From Apostichopus japonicus (taxonomy: Eukaryota; Echinodermata; Holothuroidea; Aspidochirotida; Stichopodidae): DNA of 64,000 nt. The translations under genes and the position numbers were made by a program. The DNA lies in NCBI RefSeq assembly GCF_037975245.1, contig NC_092565.1:9532499-9596498 (forward strand), read 5' to 3'. How positions within the stretch are numbered: the first letter of the stretch is position 1; the number at the start of each line of letters is the position of its first letter. Of the stretch, positions 12,198-21,627 are shown in pieces. The notes below the pieces were generated by a model. The model had not been told where the DNA came from. It did no database searches and saw nothing but the letters and a program-made list of their open reading frames with translations.

Positions 12198-14355
12198 GTA
12201 AGATATCTTTTACTTGTAATTACAGTCTAGGCTAACAAGTTGTACCCTCTCTAAATTAAAACAGTAACTCTTGTGGAAAGGATTAACGAATTACATATTA
12301 GCAGAGATATATTAAGTTAAGATCTAGTTGAATACGTCAAACTTTTGACCCTTGGGGGCACTCCTGTCATAACGATCGAGTTGAAGTACAGTAAATATCT
12401 GTAGTTAATCATCTAGTTGAAATAATCTGTACAGTAATATATGATCTAGTTGAAATAATTCTTACGTTGCAAATTTATATTACAGTGCTCTGTAAAGAAG
12501 GTACAGTTAATTGCCTGAAGTTGCTTGTGATTAAAGTTGGTTTCTAATTGCCACATTAGTTCCAACTCCTTCAGTGCATTGGGCTTTAAATAAACAAGAT
12601 CTGCATGGTATATATAACCCATGTCCCAACAATAAAATTTACTAAGTAATGTGACATTACCTACTGTACCTGTTTGATGATGTTAAAGCAGCTTATTGTA
12701 ACAGGGGTTGAGGGAGGAGGAGAGGGGGTGGGTGGAGGGAGGAAAGTGCAGTTCTAATGTAGCTGGTGACCACTAAACCTACCCTATATACCAACACTCA
12801 ATTTGACCTAAGTTCTAATTTTCCATTTATTACCCATTGTTTTCTGTTGTACTCTGTACATATAAGCTTCATAGGAAGCTTTGGCCTAAATTGTGCACTT
12901 GTAAAAAAAAACAAGGAAAACAGTGAGAGCCTTTGATGTGAAATATATGATATTTTCGACACATCATTAACATCGTCTAGTGGCTAGGAAACCTGAAACT
13001 TATAATATTAGAAACAAATGAACTTGAATATTATCAGAGAATATTCTAGATGAGATGGATGCGACGTGTGAGCAGTGTCTTTAATACACTGCAGCCTGTT
13101 CATCATCACTTTATGCATTTAGGTTGCAGCAAATTAGATGCATATGAATTAAGGTACCTGGATGTGAATGGTTTGTATGCTAGTTGTGTGCGACCTCCAG
13201 GGATTTTGATTGCTATATACACAATATGTACTGACTCTGGAGTCAACTGCAGCAATTACTTGTTCAGACTGAAGTAAATTGCAGTGGAGGTATTAGGAAC
13301 TGTTGTATAGACTTCACTGTGAAACACATACGGTATGGAGTTAAGACTCGCTTGATAAGATGCTGAATTAAAATCCTGGACACTGGTTTTAATTGTCACA
13401 CTGAAGCACAAAATGAATAACCTTCCTGTAAATAACATGGCCCACCTGAAATACTTTGAAAGTTTTTACACTCTCTAGCCCATCCATCCCCATCTGCCTC
13501 ACCCCTCCACTTCCTCATGCCCCTCTCACTAAACAATTTTAACATTTTATATCGTAAAATCCTCAGTTGTAAACTTTAAGGGTTTTCAAGGCAACTTAAA
13601 CCTGTGGAAGGATGGAACATCAAAGAACAAACCTATGAATTTGTTTTCATAGGTTTAGCCACATAATTTAACACTTAATCAATTCGGTTCCTACTTTGGG
13701 GAGGTAAAACCTGCAGGAATTATTTTTGGCCAGAAGGCGTTATAATTGATGTCAATTTAACATGCAGAAAGCAGCTACCAAATAATAAAAAATTGATGGT
13801 TTGAATATATCCATTTTGTATCTATTTTGATGTATCATTGTAATCAGTTGATGGATTTCTTTTTGTTATTTTCGGTATCTCGTGCATTTTTAAACTTGAA
13901 CCGAATTTATTGTCCTAATGGCAGCGCAGACAGTAGCATCTTTGACAATTTTGTTTAATATTAAATATTTAGGAAATGTCAGCCTTGTGGAAAATTGCAC
14001 AATTATAGTGCCTATATCCTTCAATTTTTTTTTTTTTACCATCACATTTCTTGTGTCCATGGTACATGCTTTGATGATTGTGAAAAAACATTTCCTCCTT
14101 CTGGTGGTGTTTTCTTAGCGATACATTTTGCTCGTCACATTGAATTGGCCTTCAGATGACCAAGGCTGTAAGTAACAATAAGTACACCTATTGAGTATTT
14201 AATACACTTATGTTAGATCGTTGCCGTGAACTATAATGTCAAAATGTCTGATCCACAAATATAATACCCTAGCTCTGTCTACATCTGTTGTTATATCAGG
14301 TAATGTAATTGGCAAATTTGAACTTTGTCAGTAAAACTAGGGTACCAGTCACCAT
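12198..14355 (+). other. Start of large intron after exon A
   Basis: Begins with the donor GTAAGA. A short degenerate repeat of ATCTAGTTGAA occurs three times at 12320-12460. There is a G-rich patch at 12700-12750. No further exon was found. The 75-codon plus frame at 13050-13277 has no splice sites. Confidence 0.55.
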
Positions 14356-14411
14356 GAATATATATATATATATATATAAGCTTTATATATATATATATAT
14401 ATATATATAAG

Positions 14412-14462
<51 letters not shown>
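14356..14462. repeat. (TA)n microsatellite with AAGCTTTATA interruptions
   Basis: About 100 bases of alternating TA are broken twice by the same AGCTT block, showing slippage of a larger unit. The tract abuts the SINE fragment that follows and may mark its insertion edge. Confidence 0.95.
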
Positions 14463-14464
<2 letters not shown>

Positions 14465-14545
14465 CTGGAGGCCCAGGTTTTGAATCCAGGTAAAAGGCTG
14501 GAAGTTTTTCCACTGCTCTGGATTTTCCAACTCATAAAATCTCAA
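14461..14545 (+). mobile_element. tRNA-derived SINE fragment
   Basis: The sequence has a degenerate B-box (GGTTTTGAATCC, compare GGTTCGAATCC) in a tRNA-like 3' half, followed by a body containing GGAAGTTTTTCCACTGCTC. The order matches the element at 18708 (B-box, then a GTTTTTC.CC stretch, then GTTTTCC), so both belong to one broad SINE class. The A-box half is missing or replaced by the (TA)n tract, so this is 5'-truncated. Confidence 0.5.
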
Positions 14546-14579
14546 TTACATATATATATAAATATACACATATAAAAAA

Positions 14580-15005
14580 AAAAAATACAGACACCATGTG
14601 TCATGAAAGTGTGCATGCATCAGTCATGTAATAAACAAAGTCATGTATGTATACATGTCATCTAATAAATGTATTACTGTCATGAAAGCATCATGTGTAA
14701 GTAAGGTCATGCATACATGGTCCCAAAGGCATGCATGAGTCATACAAGCATTACAATGCAAGACATACATGCATGTATACATGCAAGTCATGTATGCATG
14801 TATATATGCATAAACAATTGTCTGAAGCAGTCATAAATGCATGCATGCATTCATGCATAAGTGAAGCCCTGCTAGCTTGCATCCCTCAACCATCCGTCAT
14901 GCATATTGCATTCGTTAGCCAGAAATGCATGCATGAGTTATGAATGCTGCATTCATAATGTAATCAAGGCATGCATGCATAATGCATAAGTCATTGATGA
15001 ATGCA
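14580..15005. repeat. Degenerate ATGCATG/TGTATACATG-rich tract
   Basis: Over 400 bases are dominated by self-complementary words (GCATGC, ATGCAT, TGTATACA, TCATGA), with imperfect spacing and no fixed unit. This is a diverged simple repeat. The frame at 14731-14943 is rich in Met, His and Cys purely because of the ATG/CAT words and is not a gene. Confidence 0.85.
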
Positions 15006-16056
15006 TCTGATATGTGACAAATCGCTTGCCTCTATACACTGCAAAGATCACAGAGAAGTTACTTCATCTATCACGAATTACAAGCTCTTTGTTGGCTTAG
15101 TCCATGGTTCTTACTACATGCAATTAGCGAGCAGATCCCTTAAAAGGAAGAGAATTATAGGTATTGGAATTGATCCCACCTTTTGTTATATTTGATCAGT
15201 TTAACACATCTGCTGAAGTAACAAATTTGATAGATTTGTTGCATAAACTGTTCACTTCCCATGAAAAGTTCTACTTTTGATAATGGATCTAAGTTATACC
15301 AATAAAAACCCTTTTCATCATGCATTGGACTTTGTAATTTGTCTGATGTGTCAATTAAAATGTTGAGATAGATGAAAGCATTTTTCAAATGCAGAAAAGA
15401 CCATCTACTATTTATAGTGATACCTCCATATGTGCGGTATTGATAAAAGCATGTGTAATCTACCAATCAAATGAAGTGACATGTTCATGCTTGCTTACAA
15501 TTCATTAAAGAAAAGAACAAGATGAAGACCTTTTGAAAGAACAAATATGAATAAAAAAATATATATTAAAATTGCAAGAAGGAGCTAGAAAAAAAATAAC
15601 ATGAGCGCAGTTGTCATATTTTGAATGATTAGTATTTCTGTTCCATATTCGACTCTGTCCATTTTTTTTTCATTTTTTTTTTTCAGTTTGACAGTATTTT
15701 ATAACAAGTATCATCATATTTTGTTCCTTGTGAATATGATATAATATGATATTAATGCTGGTACATATTCACAGCTGCATGAGCAGACACGAAAGGGTGT
15801 GTGTGTCTGTTGACTGTAGAGTAGTAAATATCTTGGTTGTACAAGCATGTCTAAATCTTGTTCAATAAAGAGCGTTTCAATTAAGTATTGCTTTCGTTTT
15901 GGTTGGTTCAAATTTAGAATTATGGTAACATAACATAAGCGATATACTGAATGCATGTTAGTTTTAATACTGACAAAAATGTAGAAAACCTTTCCTTGAA
16001 AATTTGAAATTAAATTCTGCATCCTTTCTTAATCTAACTTTATTGATGTCCAACAT
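15006..16056. other. Non-coding stretch
   Basis: AT-rich with T runs at 15661-15684. A 103-codon minus frame (15155-15466) and a 102-codon minus frame (15714-16022) show no domains or splice sites. I see nothing further. Confidence 0.4.
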
Positions 16057-17115
16057 ATTCAAATTCAAATTCAAATAAACTTTATTAAGCACCAAAAATG
16101 GGCAATTAAATGCTCGCAATAAGACAATACAATGATAAGATGGAATAAGAATAATACAAACCTCACTGTCACACCGTAGTGATTCTCTTGCACTTGCGTT
16201 GTTTCACGGAGATAATAACTTAGACAATTCGGCCTCTCAAAGATTAGCATCAGAATAGGAGAAGAATGTGCGCAAATAGTGAAAATGTTATTTGAAAACT
16301 GACACCCTCGTATGAGTGTTATGGTAACCATGCACATCATTGAAATTGTGAATGAATGTGCTGTTCTTCATCACAAAAAATATGAAAAGGAAATAATATT
16401 CCTTCTTCCTTTCATGCAACTTGTCAAGACTCCTTTTAGTGGTTTGTTACATATGTTAACATGAAAACTAATATGTCTGAATGTCAAAGATAATGTATAA
16501 GGGTACAGCCACATGAATGAAATCTAATATTGTTACATTTTGTTCTATCTGGTATGACCGCCATTGTTTAGGTATATATTGTGTACGTATGTGTAAGAGT
16601 TTTAAAGCTTCATTTCGCATTGGGTTGGAACGTTGTGTTATATCTGGAAAAAACTTGAAATATTGCTGATGCAATCAAATTTATAATTACGGTCCACAAT
16701 TTGTGGTATTTGTTTGGTATTCCGAATTCTATCCTATACCTTGTGTATGATTCTATTTTTATGAGACATAATGCTGTGGTAGCTAGTGAATTATAGGAAT
16801 AACAAATCTAGACTGATGGTCCACTGCAGACCGTGGGACGCGATCCAGTAGTCAGTTGCGAAAAAAATGGCGGCCAGCTTTTTCCAGATGTCTAGATATT
16901 TTTATGCTCAGTTTTCGGAGCAGCTGGTCCTTGTGGTGTGGTAAATGTATTTTTAATTTTTTATCATCTGAAGTCCATGTAGCTATAAAGCGAGCTTTCA
17001 TAACATTCTGAAAGTCCGGAACGCTGGCTGGTCTGATGGGGTGTAGATTAATTGTCATGAATGATCGAGGGGTGGTGGGCCTAAAAGTTTGTGGACAGTT
17101 GGATTTAGATGACAT
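16057..17115 (-). mobile_element. LINE-type retrotransposon 3' end, minus orientation, decayed
   Basis: On the minus strand the sequence ends with GGTGCTTAATAAAGTTTATT followed by a short (GAATTT)n tail (plus strand 16057-16079). A polyadenylation-like signal followed by a microsatellite tail is typical of CR1/L2-like LINE 3' ends. Farther upstream on the same strand, two broken frames (16468-16674; 16852-17115, containing NLHPIRPASVPDFQNV) may be remnants of its coding region, but I could not find reverse transcriptase motifs. The 3' tail is the supported part; the inner boundary is uncertain. Confidence 0.42.
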
Positions 17116-17759
17116 GTAGAATAGTGTTACAGTAATTTTGCGATGCTATTTAAGAGCTCAAATTTATGTTCTTAATTCTCAAAGTCAAAGGTAGTGATGA
17201 TCTCATATGATATTGCTCCGTTTTTTAGTTTTAAATCCGTCTTCATATTGACACAATTTCACCGATGCTTTGATTAGATTTTGCCAGAAATTGGGATAGA
17301 AATGTATGTCTTTCTTTTCCAGGACCTAGATCCATATATAATATGTCGTCAATTTGGAAAGCATTATTTATCTATGCATCTCAAATAATTACAGGACAAT
17401 CTTTAATAAACCCTTCTACACAAGTGCCATTTCTATGGCTGGAATAATTTATATGATTTGACTCCATTTAAATTAAGTTGGAATTTTTTTTTTCCTTCAG
17501 AAAGTAAATTTTTAGCAGAAGTCACTTTATTAAAAGCTTTCATGCATGTCATTTGTAACATTCTTTACATTTATGATGTCAATTTACTTTGGTGCCATGT
17601 CGAAAGAGAGAATATGTATACTCCTGTCTTTGTTTGCTTTCATGATACACGTGTGGGTGTTCAAAGCCCACTCGTTTCTCGAAACATTTCCAGACCTGTT
17701 GGAAATCATCAGAAAGTTTCCTCCAATTTTTTGAGGGTTTGGCCAAAAAAGTCTGCTCT

Positions 17760-18360
17760 ATAAAGACCGTTGGGAAAAACAGTTAGACATATCATCCCAA
17801 AGTTTGTTCTTTTCAAAATTTGATTTGGAATTTGATTTGTCTAATATTTACCTACGTATTCTTCATCACCAAGATAAATACAGTTTCTGTTTGATTGCTT
17901 TTAATATTGAATGAGTTCAATCTGCATGGGAATGCAATTTCACTGTATTCCATGTGTTTTATTTGTCCATGTACTTTGTGGACAGTTAGCGAGCGTTATC
18001 AAATATCCAACCAGTTTTACTCCCTCCTACCACCACCCGCTAAATGTAAGAAGTAAAAATATTTCAATTCCTCTCAAGATTTATAAATATTTAAGAGCAT
18101 TTGAATTATTCCCCTTGAAATGGATTTGATCGGAAACAGCAATCATTTTGAAGGGGTCAAGTCCCTATAGATATAGCTCTCCAAAAGGGCTTTGACACTC
18201 GAGAACTCCTTGACTTGAACTGTTTTAGTTGTAAAGATTCTATAGCAGATCATGTTGCTCGAAGTTTATGCAGACGTTATTCTCACAATCTTTATTCCGT
18301 TGTAAAACATTCAGTCAATTCAAAAGATCACTTTTCGGCTTTAAGAAATCAAATATACTG
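17760..18360 (+). pseudogene. Decayed coding stretch of unknown origin
   Basis: Consecutive plus-strand segments read like protein but are interrupted. 17763-17909 gives DRWEKQLDISSQSLFFSKF and on. 17910-17987 has a stop at each end. 18151-18357 is open for 69 codons without an ATG (ALQKGFDTRELLDLNCFSCK and on, ending ALRNQIY). The pieces contain CpGs and balanced residues, unlike the surrounding introns. The pattern is what an old inactivated mobile element or retrocopy leaves. No family was recognised, and no repair is attempted here. Confidence 0.3.
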
Positions 18361-18646
18361 AATTTATTTTTGTAGTGTACGCGGTTTGTATTTAAAGCAG
18401 ATGTGTCTTATTCATTACTATTAATTAGGCCTACAAAGCCAAATTCCACTTCTCTCCAAAAGTCGCTTGAAATTCTGGTGCAATGGCTCTATCAAGGAAT
18501 TTCCTGCTCAAAATTACGGTATAGGTTTCCTAAGTATCCAGTAGCTTGATTGGTTCATGACAGTAACTCATAACATTAACAGATATTTATGTTCTAGGTA
18601 TAGGTTGTAGGTTGGTATAGGCATGGAGGTAAAACTGTAGATAAGG
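18361..18646. other. Non-coding stretch
   Basis: AT-rich linker between the decayed frame and the tandem array. I see nothing further. Confidence 0.4.
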
Positions 18647-19135
18647 CTGATATGGTAAAATTCTTATCCATACAGAGTGTAGGCTAGGTGGACTTGGTAC
18701 GTTCTTATGCACCCAATTGGGAGGTTCTGGGTTTGACACCCGTCAGGGTCATAGTAAGGTGGGTTTTTCATCCAAGAGCAGTCTACAGTTTTCCCATCTG
18801 AAACGACTTTCTACATTGACAAGCTTCCAAATTTGAGTTAAAAAGTTGAATTAGAAGCCACCCGATGTGTAAGTTGTAAACCTGTACGCCTTGTGGGTTT
18901 CTCTGACATTTGTGGTTGCTTAAGCGTAGTAAAAATATCTGCTAATTATGTTTTTATTATTTATTGTTACATGGTAGGTTAGGTGGACATGGTATATTCT
19001 TATGCATACAGAGTAAAAGTAAGGTGGACTTGGTATCCTTATGCATGGAAAGTATATATGTATAGCTATAGGTGGACTTGGTAAGTTCTTAAATGTGTAC
19101 AGACTATAGGTTATGTTATGTGGACTTGGTATATC
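18647..19135 (+). repeat. Degenerate tandem array, 41-49-bp unit, split by a SINE
   Basis: Units carry AGGTGGACTTGGTA followed by GTTCTTATGCATACAGAG. Copies start at 18686, 18981, 19022, 19070 and 19119, spaced 41-49 bp apart on the right side. A more diverged copy sits at about 18651. The first good copy is separated from the others by about 250 bases that match a tRNA-derived SINE, so the SINE appears to have inserted into the array. Confidence 0.75.
18708..18930 (+). mobile_element. tRNA-derived SINE inside tandem array
   Basis: After the unit sequence TTCTTATGCA the sequence changes to CAATTGGGAGGTTCTGGGTT, the anticodon and T-arm part of a tRNA-like head with a B-box (GGGTTTGACACCC). 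A body follows with GTGGGTTTTTCATCCAAGAG and CAGTTTTCCCATCTG. The A-box half is not clear and may have been replaced by or derived from the array unit. The right end is placed near 18930; flanking duplications were not found. Confidence 0.5.
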
Positions 19136-19308
19136 TCAATTATGAAAGTTTTGTAGACCTAATTTAGTGTTGGTATTTGTTGTGAAAGTACTACATGATC
19201 TTTTGAGACATTAAAACAATTTCTGTTGTCACATATATAATGTGCAATTCAGTTAACCATACAAAAAAGATGTTAAGATGCAAAGTGGTATTAAACTCAT
19301 TCAACGAT

Positions 19309-19825
19309 ATCAGCATGGGCTTAACGTTGAGTAATCTGGGAGTTTTATATCATTGTTGACACCTGACATTTTTTACAGAAATCGCTTGTCAGAGTCTACT
19401 GAGAGAAGACCACTTGAATTTGAATTGTTTATATGATATAAATGAAACTGATCGATCAGATTCTGTAAGGAAAAGAGAAAACGTTACAAGATTGATTGAT
19501 AGAAAAGATGTTGTAATTACCATCACTTTTGTGGTTCAGATATTGGAAAATATCTGACCATGCACATGCAGTAATCTACTCTGAGAGGAACTGTAAATCA
19601 GCATTGTGACCGTTAAGTTGTCTGGGATTTTTTATATCATTGTTGACATCTGACATTTTCTGACAGAAATTGCTTGTCAGAGTCCACTGAGAGAAGACCA
19701 CTTGAAAAATGAATTGTTTGTATCATATAAATGAAACTGATGGATTAGATAATGTAAGGAAAACAGAAAGCGTTACAAGATTGATTGATACTGTAGAAAC
19801 TGTGTTGCAATTCCTATCACTTGTG
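19309..19825 (+). repeat. Direct duplication, two about 230-bp copies offset 286-288 bp
   Basis: Copy 1 (19309-19545) and copy 2 (19597-19825) share long blocks, including TATCATTGTTGACA, ACTGAGAGAAGACCACTTGA and GTTACAAGATTGATTGATA, in the same order with about 10-15% difference by eye. Neither copy has an open frame. This is an old local duplication; the unit could be a fragment of an unrecognised dispersed repeat. Confidence 0.88.
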
Positions 19826-20465
19826 TGTGTGGGTGGTTGGGAGGGGGGGGGGCATGCCACGAATGGGGAAATCTGAGAAAAACTAATTACAGATTTTTCC
19901 AAGTAAGGAAAGTAACGAATACAGCATAATTAGAAGCACTAATGCATCGATCAACAACAGACACCAATTTTTTTTGAGAGGTTAATATCCATTCTTAATT
20001 TTTCCATTAATAAAGTAATTATACAGCATACGTCAAAAGCCATCAAATTCACTGCTACGTGTTCGAGATGCATGATTGCCCAAATTCTGCCCTATATACT
20101 ATAGATGATGTTAACTATCACGTAGGCCTACTTTAATAATAATAATACTGATTGCAGGAGAGTTCATGCATGCATCGTAATAGCCAGCTTTGGTCCTTAG
20201 CATACACATTCATGTACAACATGTGGAAATATTGGATCATTGCACGAGTGATTACTTTTGACGTCTGTTTGAGTTCAAAATATATTTAAAATCTGAGGTA
20301 CTCTCTCTCTCAACCCCATGGCAGAGAAATCTATTTTGAATGTTCATGTCACCCTCTCGGCCATCAGGCTGGTTTATGCAAGAAATTATTTAAATCATCA
20401 ATTTGGATACAAAATATTTTCAGATGCCACTTTTTTTACAAGCATTTAGATGTTTTGAATTTTGA
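19826..20465. other. Non-coding stretch
   Basis: Contains a run of ten G at 19842-19851 and (AAT)n near 20135. No gene is seen. Confidence 0.4.
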
Positions 20466-20475
20466 TGTCATATAT

Positions 20476-20741
20476 GTATGTATGTATCTATTGTATGTAT
20501 TTTAGATCCTCCTGCAAGCAGGAACTTGTGAAGAAGCCTCATTGGCTTATCAATGCCACAAACTGACCGAAGTCAGTCTATATTCATAGTTAACGTCCAT
20601 GATTATGAATTGTCAATTGCCAACAACTCTGTAACTGGACGACATACATTAATCTTGGAGTGACTCGAACTGGGGACCTAATGATTGGAAGGCACCATCA
20701 TTAACCACTGAGCTAACACTCCAGTCACTCCATATAGTGGC
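20476..20741 (-). mobile_element. Complete tRNA-derived SINE with 10-bp target-site duplication
   Basis: On the minus strand the element begins near 20741. It carries a tRNA-like head at about 20722-20655: A-box TAGCTCAGTGG, B-box AGTTCGAGTCA, and a perfect 6-bp acceptor-stem pair (GGAGTG with CACTCC). The body includes GATAAGCCAATGAGGCTTCT, and the 3' end is a (TACA)n tail at about 20476-20500. It is bounded by the exact direct repeat TGTCATATAT at 20466-20475 and 20742-20751. The anticodon loop does not fold properly, so this is a SINE and not a working tRNA gene. Confidence 0.87.
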
Positions 20742-20756
20742 TGTCATATATCTTGA

Positions 20757-21627
20757 CTACTCTTCCTCTCTCCTACCCCTCCTTCCTCTCTCCTACCCCT
20801 CCTTCCTCTCTTCAACCCCTCCTTCCTCTCTTCAACCCCTCCTTCCTCCCTCCTTCCCCTCCTCCTCTCTCCAACCCCTCCTTCCTCTCTCCTATCCCTC
20901 CTTCCTCTCTCCTTCCCCTCCTCCTCTCTCCAACCCCTCCTTCCTCTCTCCTACCCCTCCTTCCTCTCTTCAACCCCTCCTTCCTCCCTCCTTCCCCTCC
21001 TCCTCTCTCCAACCCTCCTTCCTCTCTCCTATCCCTCCTTCCTCTCTCCTATCCCTCCTTCCTCTCTCCTTCCCCTCCTCCTCTTTCCAACCCCTCCTTC
21101 CTCTCTCCTACCCCTCCTTCCTCTCTTCAACCCCTCCTTCCTCTCTTCAACCCCTCCTTCCTCCCTCCTTCCCCTCCTCCTCTCTCCAACCCCTCCTTCC
21201 TCTCTCCTATCCCTCCTTCCTCTCTCCTTCCCCTCCTCCTCTCTCCAACCCCTCCTTCCTCTCTCCTACCCCTCCTTCCTCTCTTCAACCCCTCCTTCCT
21301 CCCTCCTTCCCCTCCTCCTCTCTCCAACCCCTCCTTCCTCTCTCCTACCCCTCCTTCCTCTCTTCAACCCCTCCTTCCTCCCTCCTTTCCCTCCTCCTCT
21401 CTCCAACCCTCCTTCCTCTCTCCTACCCCTCCTTCCTCTCTTCAACCCCTCCTTCCTCCCTCCTTCCCCTCCTCCTCTCTCCAACCCCTCCTTCCTCTCT
21501 CCTACCCCTCCTTCCTCTCTTCAACCCCTCCTACCCCTCCTTCCTCTCTTCAACCCCTCCTTCCTCCCTCCTTCCCCTCCTCTTCTCTCCTACCCCTCCT
21601 TCCTCCCTCCTACCCCTCCTTCCTCTG
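20757..21627. repeat. CT-rich minisatellite with higher-order structure
   Basis: About 870 bases are built from 19-20-bp variants such as TTCCTCTCTCCTACCCCTCC and TTCCTCTCTTCAACCCCTCC. Variants recur in fixed order: a 201-bp block at 20812-21012 is repeated at 21127-21327 (offset 315), and part of it again at an offset of 157, half of 315. One strand is almost pure pyrimidine, so the tract could form triplex or H-DNA. Long open frames (Ser/Leu/Pro on plus, Gly/Arg/Glu on minus) exist only because the repeat lacks stop words. It starts about 5 bases after the SINE duplication. Confidence 0.97.

Noticed and set aside
14731-14943. Met/His/Cys-rich 70-codon frame
   Set aside because: Translation of ATGCATG simple sequence.
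20655-20722. A tRNA gene on the minus strand
   Set aside because: A- and B-boxes are present but the anticodon arm does not form a proper 7-base loop; the body, tail and target duplication show it is a SINE head.
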